Source of the DNA: ZC4RG29 sp035304385
Lineage (GTDB): Bacteria > Bacteroidota > Bacteroidia > Cytophagales > Cyclobacteriaceae
Assembly (NCBI GenBank): GCA_035304385.1
Contig: DATGQD010000030.1
Location: 42,416 to 106,415 of the forward strand
Direction: 5' to 3'
DNA: 64,000 nt
Shown here: one piece after another, positions 8,947 to 17,329 of the stretch
Position numbering within the stretch: the first letter of the stretch is position 1
How the letters are laid out: each line of letters begins with the position of its first letter
Translations under genes and position numbers: made by a program
The notes under the pieces: generated by a model
The model's database searches: none
What the model was told of the DNA's origin: nothing
Seen by the model: only the letters and a program-made list of their open reading frames with translations

Positions 8947-9867
8947 ATGATCAACCTTCAGCCTGGTCCCTCACAGCTTTTTCACTCGGTACGCGATCAC
9001 GTGCGACAAGCGTTTAAACTGCGTATTCCGGAATTGATACCCTCAAGCGGCGAGGCTGGCGAACTCATTCAGCAGACGGCACGACAATTGCGCGAGCTGC
9101 TCGCCATCCCTGATACGCACAAAATTTTTTTCCTTCCAGAAACGCGCCATTTCATGGATGCGAGCAAGCGACTCCTGGGCGATTCAAACGCTTCCTTGTT
9201 GAGCCACGAGATGTTATTGTCCGATGACATTGCCGCCCACAGCAATCGTCAACTTCTGGCTTTGCACCACACCGAGGAAGGTGGAACATCCCTGCCTTCC
9301 GACCGATTGGCCCAATTGCACAACAACAATACCGATCGTCTCATGGCGCTGGATGTCTCGCTGGCGTGGCCATACGCCTCCCTCCCGCTGGAGACCGTTG
9401 ACGCTGTGTACCTGGAATTTCATTTCGGATTCGGATTGCCCGCCGGGTTGAGCGCGGTCGTCGTCAACGAACGTTGGATGCAACGGCACGAAAATGAACA
9501 ATCTTTGTACGGCCAGATACACCCATCGCTCAATCTCACCTGGGTGTCGGTGCTGGGCGGCGTGATCGACGACATGCTCAGCCGCGGAATCACAACCATA
9601 CGCAGGGAAACGGAATACAAATCGGCCCTGCTCTATCATCTGCTCGACCAGCATCCGCTCCTTCAGCCGGTCGTCACCGAGAAAAGCGTTCGTGCACGGA
9701 CCATAATTGCCGTCCGGACACCGGAAATCGACCTGGTGCAGGGTGAACTCAGAAGACATGCCATTTCGGCGGGTTTCACAGGAAATTCCCTGGTATTTGC
9801 CAATTTCCCATCACATTCAAAGGAGCAATACGAGCGTCTCGCGGACGTCCTATCGGCAATCCGGTAA
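8947..9867 (+). CDS. SerC-like class V aminotransferase fold protein, PLP lysine apparently missing
   Basis: 306 residues. It opens NLQPGPSQLFHSVRDHVRQAF and has HFGFGLPAGLSAVVVNERW near residue 160. Both blocks resemble phosphoserine aminotransferase-like proteins of Cytophagales, where the second block normally reads QKxFGLPAG and contains the PLP-binding lysine. Here the residue at that place is not lysine, and no lysine occurs between about residues 75 and 220. The protein is also shorter than SerC (about 360). It may be a non-catalytic paralogue, or divergent beyond what I can judge. Its closeness to serA suggests an original link to serine synthesis. Confidence 0.6.
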   Translation: MINLQPGPSQLFHSVRDHVRQAFKLRIPELIPSSGEAGELIQQTARQLRELLAIPDTHKIFFLPETRHFMDASKRLLGDSNASLLSHEMLLSDDIAAHSNRQLLALHHTEEGGTSLPSDRLAQLHNNNTDRLMALDVSLAWPYASLPLETVDAVYLEFHFGFGLPAGLSAVVVNERWMQRHENEQSLYGQIHPSLNLTWVSVLGGVIDDMLSRGITTIRRETEYKSALLYHLLDQHPLLQPVVTEKSVRARTIIAVRTPEIDLVQGELRRHAISAGFTGNSLVFANFPSHSKEQYERLADVLSAIR

Positions 9868-9937
9868 TATATTAGGCCTGGCATTTTAAACCTTTTGGAA
9901 GCGGAAAGGTCTAACCTATATCTGTGAATCGTACACT

Positions 9938-10477
9938 GTGGACGACGCTGCGCTTTTAGAAAAGATCCGTAATCCGGAGACCCGGAGTTACGGCTTTAAT
10001 TTGCTGGTACGCGCCTATCAGCAGAGGGTGTATTGGCATGTCCGGAAAATGGTGATCGACCACGACGACGCCGACGATATTACGCAGGAAGTTTTTATTA
10101 AAGTCCATCGTAACATCGACAGCTTTCGTGAAGATGCCCGGCTGTTTACATGGATTTATCGCATTGCCACGAACGAGTGTCTTAACTTTCTCCAACGCAA
10201 AAGGCGTCGCCTCTTTCTGCCGATAGCCGACGTGGAGGCCGAGCTGGCTGGCAAACTCGACGCCGCCGTCGGGCCGGATGGCGACGAAATCCAACTCAAA
10301 CTTCAAAAAGCACTACTAACGCTCCCTCCGCGACAACGCATGGTGTTCAACATGAAATATTTCGACGATATGACCTACGAGGATATCGCAGAGATCACCA
10401 ACACAAGCGTCGGCGCACTGAAAGCGAGCTACCACCATGCGGTTAAAAAAATTGAAGAATTTCTAGTCCGCCATTAA
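9938..10477 (+). CDS. RNA polymerase sigma factor, ECF family
   Basis: 179 residues from a GTG start. Region 2 is seen as DDADDITQEVFIKVHRNIDSFRED and LFTWIYRIATNECLNFLQRKRRR. Region 4 is LPPRQRMVFNMKYFDDMTYEDIAEI with a helix-turn-helix ending in SYHHAVKKIEEFL. A TATATCTG box at 9917-9924 may be its promoter. The next gene, 35 bases downstream, encodes a small protein with one membrane segment that is a plausible anti-sigma or co-regulator, followed by a Spy-like periplasmic protein. This suggests an envelope-stress module. Confidence 0.93.
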   Translation: MDDAALLEKIRNPETRSYGFNLLVRAYQQRVYWHVRKMVIDHDDADDITQEVFIKVHRNIDSFREDARLFTWIYRIATNECLNFLQRKRRRLFLPIADVEAELAGKLDAAVGPDGDEIQLKLQKALLTLPPRQRMVFNMKYFDDMTYEDIAEITNTSVGALKASYHHAVKKIEEFLVRH

Positions 10478-10512
10478 ACCCTAAGCGGCGAAACCTGTCA
10501 AAGCATACAGAA

Positions 10513-10941
10513 ATGAAAAAGCTCGAAGACATACCGAAAAAAAATATTTTCCAGGTTCCTGAAGGATACTTCGATGAACTGCCGGGACGTGTACAGGCGC
10601 GCATTTCCGCCGGTAACGTCAGCCGCGCTACCTCATGGTCGTGGACGACCGCCCTACGGTACGCGCTACCGTCGCTCGTTGCCGTGGCCTTGTTCGCCGG
10701 ATGGTGGCTGAAGAACGATGCACCGGAAGAAGATGCCGAAGCAATACTTGCGTCAATAGAAACGGAGCAGCTGGCCGCCTACCTGGAAGAATATGAGCTC
10801 ATCGGCGACGACCTTATTCTGTATGACGAGCTGACGGAAGAAGATGCCGCTGCAATTGAAGACGAAGTGTACGAGGCAACCTTCGATGAAGAATACTTCG
10901 AGCAACTGTTAGAGGAATTCCCAGACACTGTAGAAGAGTGA
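10513..10941 (+). CDS. Small acidic single-pass membrane protein, possible anti-sigma partner
   Basis: 142 residues. The N-terminal 40 or so residues (KKLEDIPKKNIFQVPEGYFDELP) are predicted cytoplasmic, one transmembrane helix follows (ALPSLVAVALFAGWWL), and the C-terminal tail is very acidic (many D and E residues). The FQVPEGYFDELP opening recurs in small proteins encoded after ECF sigma genes in Cytophagales. No zinc-binding anti-sigma motif is visible, so the role as an anti-sigma factor is inferred from position and topology. Confidence 0.55.
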   Translation: MKKLEDIPKKNIFQVPEGYFDELPGRVQARISAGNVSRATSWSWTTALRYALPSLVAVALFAGWWLKNDAPEEDAEAILASIETEQLAAYLEEYELIGDDLILYDELTEEDAAAIEDEVYEATFDEEYFEQLLEEFPDTVEE

Positions 10942-11007
10942 ATACTTGTATAGCGCCGTTGGGCAGTAGTGCAAGTTGAATAATTGTGAAACTAAAGTAT
11001 TAAAGAG

Positions 11008-11502
11008 ATGAAAAACGTGATGATCATAATCCTAATCGCGGGTACGGCGTTCTTCGCCGACGCGCAGCCGTCCAGGGACACGGTGCGGATGTTGAAGCCT
11101 GAAGTTTCTGCACGAATCCACGCGGCGCGCGCCGCCTACCTTACCGAGCGGTTGAAGCTCACTCCGGAAGAGGCCGAACGCTTCTGGCCGATCTATCGTG
11201 AATTTGCTGACAAGCGTCGGGACATCCGCAGACAGTACCGCGATGCCAGGAGAGCGGGTAAAGACGAAAAGGAACTCATCAACCTGGGTCTGGAAATCCG
11301 TCAGCAGGAACTTGACCTGGAAAAAGAATATTCCGGACGAATGCTGGAGGCCATCTCCGCAGACAAACTCGTACAGCTGCGCAACGCCGAGCGGGAGTTT
11401 ACCCGGATTGTACTCCGCCAGGTTCATCAGCGAAGACCGCAAATGGACCGCCGGCCGGACTTCCGCGAACGACATAAAGAAAGAAGACAGCAACGCCAAT
11501 AA
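11008..11502 (+). CDS. Spy/CpxP-like periplasmic protein
   Basis: 164 residues with a signal peptide (ends FFADAQ). The mature part is helical and highly charged: LKLTPEEAERFWPIYREFADKRRDIRRQYRD resembles the LTxxQ-like repeat of Spy/CpxP and periplasmic heavy-metal sensor families. The C-terminus is Arg/Gln-rich. Family members are chaperone-like sensors of envelope stress. It lies 66 bases after the membrane protein and is closed by a strong terminator, so it is probably the last gene of the sigma operon. Confidence 0.6.
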   Translation: MKNVMIIILIAGTAFFADAQPSRDTVRMLKPEVSARIHAARAAYLTERLKLTPEEAERFWPIYREFADKRRDIRRQYRDARRAGKDEKELINLGLEIRQQELDLEKEYSGRMLEAISADKLVQLRNAEREFTRIVLRQVHQRRPQMDRRPDFRERHKERRQQRQ

Positions 11503-11514
11503 TCACACAACGAC

Positions 11515-11549
11515 AAAGGGGGATATCGATGAGGGATATCCCCCTTTTT
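11515..11549 (+). terminator. Rho-independent terminator
   Basis: A perfect 13-bp stem (AAAGGGGGATATC with GATATCCCCCTTT, loop of 7) followed by further T residues. It closes the operon of sigma factor, membrane protein and Spy-like gene. Confidence 0.9.
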
Positions 11550-11683
11550 GTTCGTACACACGCGCCCGCCCTGGCAATTTCTCTGCTTCACCCTGGATCC
11601 GGTCTACCGGTGAGTAGCTACCCACAAAAGGCCTTTTGGACCTTATGCGCGGTTTCGATATTTTACCCTCTTATTTGAGTGAG

Positions 11684-13519
11684 ATGAATGTTTATAAGAG
11701 ATTGTCGGCCTGCTATTTACCCCTCCTAATTTCAATTTTTACATTACCTCTGAATGCACAGGATTACCGCTGGCAGCAACGTGTGGAATACAAGATGGAC
11801 GTTGCGCTGGACACCAGGACGCACATTCTCACCGGCACCCAACAATTGGTATATCACAACAATTCACCGGACACGCTCCGCACCGTATATTATCACCTTT
11901 ACTTCAACGCCTTTCAACCGGGCAGCATGATGGATGTGCGCTCGCGCTACATCGTAGATCCCGATCCGAGGATTGGCGAGCGCATTATGCGCTTGAAGCC
12001 GGATGAGATCGGCTACCAGAAAATCCGGTCGCTAAAGCAGGATGGCACCCCGCTGACGTTGCGGGAGCACGGCACACTGCTGGAAGTGCCCCTTGCCCAT
12101 CCCCTGCTTCCCAAGACCAGCACGGTGCTTGACATGCAGTTCGAGGCACAGGTACCCGTTCAGATCCGAAGATCAGGACGCAATAGCAATGAGGGCATTG
12201 ACTATTCGATGGCACAATGGTATCCGAAACTCGCGGAATACGACCACGCAGGCTGGCATCTCAATCAATACATAGCCCGTGAATTTCATGCGGTGTGGGG
12301 CGACTACCAGGTGAACATCACCCTGGATTCGCGGTACACGGTCGCAGGCACGGGTGTGCTTATAAATGCCGACTCTATCGGTCACGGCTATCAATCGGGA
12401 AAAGCCATCAAACATAAGACCCCTACCCTTACCTGGCGCTTCCGGGCGAAGAACGTGCACGATTTTGTGTGGGCTGCCGACCCCGATTACCGCCACCTTC
12501 GCCACCGTGTGCCCGGTGGACCGGAGCTTCACTTCTTTTATCAACCGAACGCGAAAACAAAGCACTGGGAAAGCCTTCCCGAAATCACGGCGCGCTTTTT
12601 CCAGTTCATGCAAGACCACGTTGGACCCTATCCGTATGAGACCTACTCGGTAATACAGGGGGGTGACGGAGGTATGGAATATCCTATGGCTACGCTTATT
12701 GTCGGCGAAGGCAGACCCGCCAGCACCATAAGTACCGTATTTCACGAGGTGGCCCACAGCTGGTTTCAGGGCGTGCTTGCCACGAACGAAGCTGTCCATC
12801 ACTGGCTTGACGAAGGCTTTGCGCAGTACTATCAAAACGAGGCAAAACGTGAACTCCTCGGCGAGGCGGATCCGCACGGCCGCGTGTATGAAGGGTATCG
12901 GATACTGGCCCGTGCAGGCAAGGAGGAGCCCATGGCACAATGGGCGGATTTTTTCACCACCAACGACGCTTACCGGGTGGCCGCTTACTTCAAAGGATGT
13001 ATCCTGCTGGGCCACCTTCGGTATATTGTAGGTGAAGAGAACTTTGGAAAAGCCATGCGCGCCTATTACGCCACATGGAAGTTTCGGCATCCTGAGCCTG
13101 TCGACTTCATCCGCATCCTGGAGAAGACTTCAGGGATGCAGTTGAAATGGCACTTGAACCTATGGGTTGCGACCACAAAACAAATCGACTATGCCGTCCA
13201 GGGCATCGAGGCTAATCCGGGTAAGTCCGTCATACGACTGACACGCAAGGGCGAGCTGCCCATGCCCATCGATCTTAAAGTCACTTACCGTGATGGTTCC
13301 GAGCAGATGGTTCACATCCCGCTCAACGAAACCGTAGCTGCGAAACCCGTAGCGCCGTCGTGGCAGGTGGCGGCAGTATGGGACTGGGTTAGCCCCAACT
13401 ATTTCCTTGAGATAAACCATCCCGGAAAACAGGTTGCCCGGATCGACATCGATCCTTCCGGCGTGCTGGCCGATGTGATCCCTGACGACAACGCGCTGAT
13501 CGTGGCGGACGCCGAGTAA
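11684..13519 (+). CDS. M1-family metallopeptidase (aminopeptidase), secreted
   Basis: About 611 residues from the ATG at 11684, which gives a clean signal peptide (MNVYKRL, hydrophobic core, LPLNAQ). The frame is open from a TTG at 11636, but the extra residues are not signal-like. The gluzincin motif is intact: HEVAH, then 18 residues, then E in WLDEGFAQYY. An upstream GDGGMEYPM matches the GxMEN-type exopeptidase loop, with Y in place of N. The protein is a periplasmic or secreted peptidase of the Bacteroidota M1 type, shorter than PepN. Confidence 0.92.
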   Translation: MNVYKRLSACYLPLLISIFTLPLNAQDYRWQQRVEYKMDVALDTRTHILTGTQQLVYHNNSPDTLRTVYYHLYFNAFQPGSMMDVRSRYIVDPDPRIGERIMRLKPDEIGYQKIRSLKQDGTPLTLREHGTLLEVPLAHPLLPKTSTVLDMQFEAQVPVQIRRSGRNSNEGIDYSMAQWYPKLAEYDHAGWHLNQYIAREFHAVWGDYQVNITLDSRYTVAGTGVLINADSIGHGYQSGKAIKHKTPTLTWRFRAKNVHDFVWAADPDYRHLRHRVPGGPELHFFYQPNAKTKHWESLPEITARFFQFMQDHVGPYPYETYSVIQGGDGGMEYPMATLIVGEGRPASTISTVFHEVAHSWFQGVLATNEAVHHWLDEGFAQYYQNEAKRELLGEADPHGRVYEGYRILARAGKEEPMAQWADFFTTNDAYRVAAYFKGCILLGHLRYIVGEENFGKAMRAYYATWKFRHPEPVDFIRILEKTSGMQLKWHLNLWVATTKQIDYAVQGIEANPGKSVIRLTRKGELPMPIDLKVTYRDGSEQMVHIPLNETVAAKPVAPSWQVAAVWDWVSPNYFLEINHPGKQVARIDIDPSGVLADVIPDDNALIVADAE

Positions 13520-13570
13520 CCAAACGCTTGTCACCTTTCCAAAATGTGGTTTTCGTTATAACTTAGAGCG

Positions 13571-13578
13571 TATATTTC
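13571..13578 (+). promoter_or_regulatory. Candidate -7 element for ligA
   Basis: TATATTTC (consensus TAnnTTTG) ends six bases before the ligA ATG, so the mRNA may be leaderless or nearly so. Confidence 0.5.
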
Positions 13579-13584
13579 ACAACG

Positions 13585-15597
13585 ATGACCGCTGAACAGG
13601 CTGCCCGGGAAATAAAGGAGCTCACCGAGACGATCAACAGGCACAACGAGTTATACTATCAGGAAAACCGGCCCGAAATCAGCGACTACGAATTTGACCA
13701 GCTGCTGGCCCGCCTTATCGCGCTGGAGGAACAATTCCCGCAGTTCAAGAGCCCCGATTCTCCCACGCAACGCGTCGGGGGAACCATCACCAAAGAGTTT
13801 GCCACGGTCTACCATCGCTATCCGATGCTCTCGCTGGGAAACACCTACAGCAGGCAGGAGTTGGAAGAATTTGACGGACGTGTTCAACGCGCGCTTGAAG
13901 GCGAACCCTACGAATACTTCTGCGAACTGAAGTTCGACGGCGTGTCGATCAGCCTGACGTATGAAGATGGACGGCTGGCACGCGGCGTAACGCGGGGCGA
14001 CGGTGTTCGGGGCGATGATGTCACCGCCAACATAAGAACCGTTCGCAGCATCCCCCTTAGTGTCAAGGGGGATGTTCCTCCCTCATTTGAAGTTCGCGGC
14101 GAAGTCTTCCTGCCGAGAAAAGTTTTTGAAGCCATCAACCGTGAGCGCGAAGACATTGGAGAAGAACGGTACGCTAACGCGCGCAACACCGCCGCCGGAA
14201 CGCTGAAGATGCAAGACTCGTCAGAAGTGGCACGACGCAAACTCGATTGCTACGTGTACTCCCTCCTCGGTGAAGACCTCGACGTGGAGAGCCACGAGGA
14301 GGGCATACGGTTCCTTGAGCAATGGGGCTTTAACGTGTCGCGCACCTATCGGAGGTGTACATCGCTGAAAGATGTGTTCGACTACATCGACGAATGGGAG
14401 ACCAGGCGATTAACACTGCCGCTCGATACCGATGGTGTGGTGATCAAGATCAATAGCCTGAGCCAGCAGGAACGCCTCGGATTTACCGCCAAGAGTCCGC
14501 GATGGGCCATCGCATACAAATACAAGCCAGAGAGCCAGAGTACCCGGCTCAAGAGTATTACCTACCAGGTCGGCAGAACCGGTGCCATCACACCTGTCGC
14601 CGAACTGGAGCCCATCTTTCTGTCGGGGACAACGGTAAAACGCGCATCGCTGCACAATGCCAACGAGATCGCGCGTCTTGACCTGCGCGTGGGCGACTAC
14701 GTGTTCGTCGAAAAAGGTGGCGAGATCATTCCCAAGGTGACGGGCGTCGACCTGGACCGACGTCCTGCGGACGCGGAACCTGTCGTCTATATCGACAAGT
14801 GTCCTGAATGTGGTACACCGCTTGTGCGACAGGAGGGTGAAGCGGCACACTATTGCCCCAACACCACCGGATGTCCACCTCAGATCACGGGGCGCATCGA
14901 ACACTTCATTCAGCGACGGGCCATGGACATTGATTCGCTGGGCGAGCGCACGATATGGCAACTGTATCATATGGGCCTTGTAAAAAGCCCGGCCGACCTC
15001 TATGACCTGACCCGCGAGGACATTATGAAGCTGGAGGGGTTTAAGGAGTTATCGACACAAAACCTGTTGAAGGGCATTGAAGCTTCAAAGGCGGCGCCGT
15101 TCGCCAATGTGCTGTTCGCGTTGGGCATCCGTTATGTCGGCCAGACCGTGGCGGCCAAACTAGCGCGTCACTTCAAGAACATTGACAACCTCTCAAACGC
15201 CAGCGTGGAAGAACTGCTGGCGGCTCCGGAGGTGGGTGAAAAGATCGCACAAAGCATCTGGTCATTTTTCAGGGATTCCAACAATGTTCGTGAGATTGAA
15301 CGCTTGAAAAAAGCGGGGCTTCAGTTTGCTATCGACGAGAAGACCGTCCAACAAGTCAGCAATAAATTGAATAATAAATCCTTTGTCATATCCGGCGTTT
15401 TTCAAAAGTACGGGCGCGATGAACTTAAAGAGCTGATCGTAAGCAATGGAGGCCGGGTGTTGTCGGCGGTATCGGGAAAACTCGACTATCTGCTCGCCGG
15501 TGAGAACATGGGGCCCGCCAAACTGGAAAAAGCCCGCAAAAGTGGCGTTACCATTATCAGCGAAGCAGAGTTTGAGTCGCTCTTAAAGGGAAATTGA
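13585..15597 (+). CDS. ligA: NAD-dependent DNA ligase
   Basis: 670 residues, full length for LigA. The adenylation motif ELKFDGVSISL (KxDG) carries the catalytic lysine near residue 116. A four-cysteine zinc finger (CPECGTPL to YCPNTTGCP) lies near residue 410, followed by helix-hairpin-helix repeats, and a BRCT domain forms the last 80 or so residues. It seals nicks in replication and repair. A DUF6913 gene and dapA follow on the same strand at short spacing. Confidence 0.98.
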   Translation: MTAEQAAREIKELTETINRHNELYYQENRPEISDYEFDQLLARLIALEEQFPQFKSPDSPTQRVGGTITKEFATVYHRYPMLSLGNTYSRQELEEFDGRVQRALEGEPYEYFCELKFDGVSISLTYEDGRLARGVTRGDGVRGDDVTANIRTVRSIPLSVKGDVPPSFEVRGEVFLPRKVFEAINREREDIGEERYANARNTAAGTLKMQDSSEVARRKLDCYVYSLLGEDLDVESHEEGIRFLEQWGFNVSRTYRRCTSLKDVFDYIDEWETRRLTLPLDTDGVVIKINSLSQQERLGFTAKSPRWAIAYKYKPESQSTRLKSITYQVGRTGAITPVAELEPIFLSGTTVKRASLHNANEIARLDLRVGDYVFVEKGGEIIPKVTGVDLDRRPADAEPVVYIDKCPECGTPLVRQEGEAAHYCPNTTGCPPQITGRIEHFIQRRAMDIDSLGERTIWQLYHMGLVKSPADLYDLTREDIMKLEGFKELSTQNLLKGIEASKAAPFANVLFALGIRYVGQTVAAKLARHFKNIDNLSNASVEELLAAPEVGEKIAQSIWSFFRDSNNVREIERLKKAGLQFAIDEKTVQQVSNKLNNKSFVISGVFQKYGRDELKELIVSNGGRVLSAVSGKLDYLLAGENMGPAKLEKARKSGVTIISEAEFESLLKGN

Positions 15598-15609
15598 GTA
15601 TACTTAGAG

Positions 15610-16113
15610 ATGTTTAACTTTCTGCGAACCAGTACCAACAGTCACTTGAGGAAGAATAAGTCTGTCCGCTCGTGTCTTCCGTACGCGCAGGCGCAAAAGG
15701 TGGGCATCCTTTTTACCGTCGAAGACAAGCAGAAGCACACGAACATCAAAGAGCTGGTAAAAAAACTGGAAAAGGACGGCAAAACGGTGACGGTGCTGTG
15801 CTTTCTTCCTGACGACAAACAGAACTACGAATTTCTGTTTGATTTCTTTACGCGGAAAGATTTCAACCTGTGGGGCAACGTAACGTCGTCGCTGGCGCTG
15901 AAGTTTGCCAGCGTCGAGTTCGATTATCTTTTCTATCTTGACACCGATCCCAATCCGCTAATTCTTAATTTGCTGGCGCGATGCAAAGCAAAATGCCGGC
16001 TTGGTCGCTATTGGGAAACAGGTAAGCCGTTTTTCGAGTTTATGGTTGAAAGCAACGGCAGCACACACGAATTGATGGATAGTTTATACAAATACACAAC
16101 GCTATTGCGATAA
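15610..16113 (+). CDS. DUF6913-type hypothetical protein
   Basis: 167 residues, no signal peptide. I recognise it as the Bacteroidota family DUF6913, of unknown function. It has a basic N-terminus, an alternating alpha/beta pattern (KVGILFTVEDKQ, KTVTVLCFLPDD), YLDTDPNPLILNLLARCKAKCRLGRYWE, and an FFEFMVE segment. It lies 12 bases after ligA and 4 bases before dapA, so it is very likely co-transcribed with them. No catalytic residues can be assigned. Confidence 0.75.
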   Translation: MFNFLRTSTNSHLRKNKSVRSCLPYAQAQKVGILFTVEDKQKHTNIKELVKKLEKDGKTVTVLCFLPDDKQNYEFLFDFFTRKDFNLWGNVTSSLALKFASVEFDYLFYLDTDPNPLILNLLARCKAKCRLGRYWETGKPFFEFMVESNGSTHELMDSLYKYTTLLR

Positions 16114-16117
16114 TCCG

Positions 16118-17002
16118 ATGAAAAACCTTGTCGGAACCGGAGTGGCTCTCGTCACGCCCTTTGATCAACACGGGGCGATAGACTACAAAAGCCTGAAAAA
16201 ACTGCTGCGTCACACGGCGAATGGCGGCGTCGATTACTATGTCGTGATGGGAACAACCGGCGAATCAGCCACGCTTTCCCGCGATGAAAAAAATGAGGTG
16301 CTTCGTTTTGTGCTTGACAACAATCCACGGAAGCTGCCCATAGTGTTCGGCGTCGGAGGCAATGATACGCGTCATGTCCTCGAAGATTTGCAGGCAACGG
16401 ATTTTTCTGGTGTGGACGCCATTCTCTCGGTTTGCCCCTACTATAACAAACCCTCGCAGGAGGGCGTCGTTCAGCATTTCCTGGCAGTTGCCGAAGCTGC
16501 GCCGGTCCCGCTGATCATTTACAACATCCCGGGCCGCACAGGCACCAATATTACCGCGGAAACGATGCTAAGGCTTGCCGGCCATCCGAGAATCGCGGCC
16601 GTAAAAGAGGCGTCAGGCAACCTGGAACAGTGCATGCGAATCGCCCACGGTAAACCAAAGGATTTCCTGCTGCTTTCGGGCGATGACATGATGACGGTGC
16701 CCCTGTACAGCATCGGTGCGCGCGGGGTGATCTCCGTACTGGCGAATGCCTTTCCACGTGCTTTTGCCCGGATGAAGAAATATGCGTTGGAGGGCCAGTT
16801 TGCAAAGGCAAGCCGTGAAAAATTCCGCCTCCTGGAGCTTAATCCGCTGATGTATGCCGAAGGGAATCCGACGGGCGTAAAGCAGCTGCTTTCAGAAATG
16901 GGGATTTGCGGACCCTATACCCGCCTTCCGATGACCCCTGCATCTGAAACACTACGCGAAAAAATTGCAGAGGCCTACACAAGATCAAAAGGAAAGGGAT
17001 AG
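16118..17002 (+). CDS. dapA: 4-hydroxy-tetrahydrodipicolinate synthase
   Basis: 294 residues, normal for DapA. GTTGESATLS near residue 45 is the pyruvate-binding motif. YNIPGRTG contains the catalytic Tyr, and AAVKEASGN contains the Schiff-base Lys near residue 163. It condenses pyruvate and aspartate semialdehyde in the diaminopimelate/lysine pathway. The stop codon lies inside a hairpin (16996-17017) that may end the ligA-dapA operon. Confidence 0.96.
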   Translation: MKNLVGTGVALVTPFDQHGAIDYKSLKKLLRHTANGGVDYYVVMGTTGESATLSRDEKNEVLRFVLDNNPRKLPIVFGVGGNDTRHVLEDLQATDFSGVDAILSVCPYYNKPSQEGVVQHFLAVAEAAPVPLIIYNIPGRTGTNITAETMLRLAGHPRIAAVKEASGNLEQCMRIAHGKPKDFLLLSGDDMMTVPLYSIGARGVISVLANAFPRAFARMKKYALEGQFAKASREKFRLLELNPLMYAEGNPTGVKQLLSEMGICGPYTRLPMTPASETLREKIAEAYTRSKGKG

Positions 17003-17017
17003 CTGAAAAGCTATCCC
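16996..17017 (+). terminator. Hairpin at dapA stop, possible terminator
   Basis: A perfect 9-bp stem, GGGATAGCT/AGCTATCCC, with a GAAA tetraloop. It overlaps the dapA stop codon. The downstream T content is modest, so termination strength is uncertain. It lies between convergent genes. Confidence 0.5.
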
Positions 17018-17063
17018 CTCCAAATATCTTTATCTCAAACTCAAAATCTCGATAAGCGCGCAA

Positions 17064-17243
17064 TTAGCTGGCCTTGTTCTTCAATTCCTGGACCTCTGCC
17101 CGGATACTTTGGGCGATAGTCTTCAGTTCCTGCATGCCTTTTCTAACGCGGGTACCGGCAGCACTGTTGCCCTTGTTGTAGAACTTATCAATGTCACTTT
17201 CCAGTGAAGCTATGAGATCTTTGAGTTCCTGAAATTTTTGCAT
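17064..17243 (-). CDS. Histone H1-like protein, Hc1 family
   Basis: A 59-residue protein that I read from the minus strand starting at the ATG at 17243: MQKFQELKDLIASLESD, then NKGNSAAGTRVRKGMQEL, ending ELKNKAS. The GNxAAGTRxRK block is the signature of the Bacteroidota Hc1-like histones. It is helical and basic, and probably binds DNA non-specifically in the nucleoid. It stands alone between the convergent dapA and the oxoamine synthase gene downstream on its own strand. Confidence 0.85.
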   Translation of the reverse strand: MQKFQELKDLIASLESDIDKFYNKGNSAAGTRVRKGMQELKTIAQSIRAEVQELKNKAS

Positions 17244-17329
17244 TGCCTTAAGAATTTAAGATGAAAATTTAAGTTTCTTCTGCCAATTTAAAGAAAAACC
17301 CAAAAATTCAACCGTTTTAGGCACTTTTT

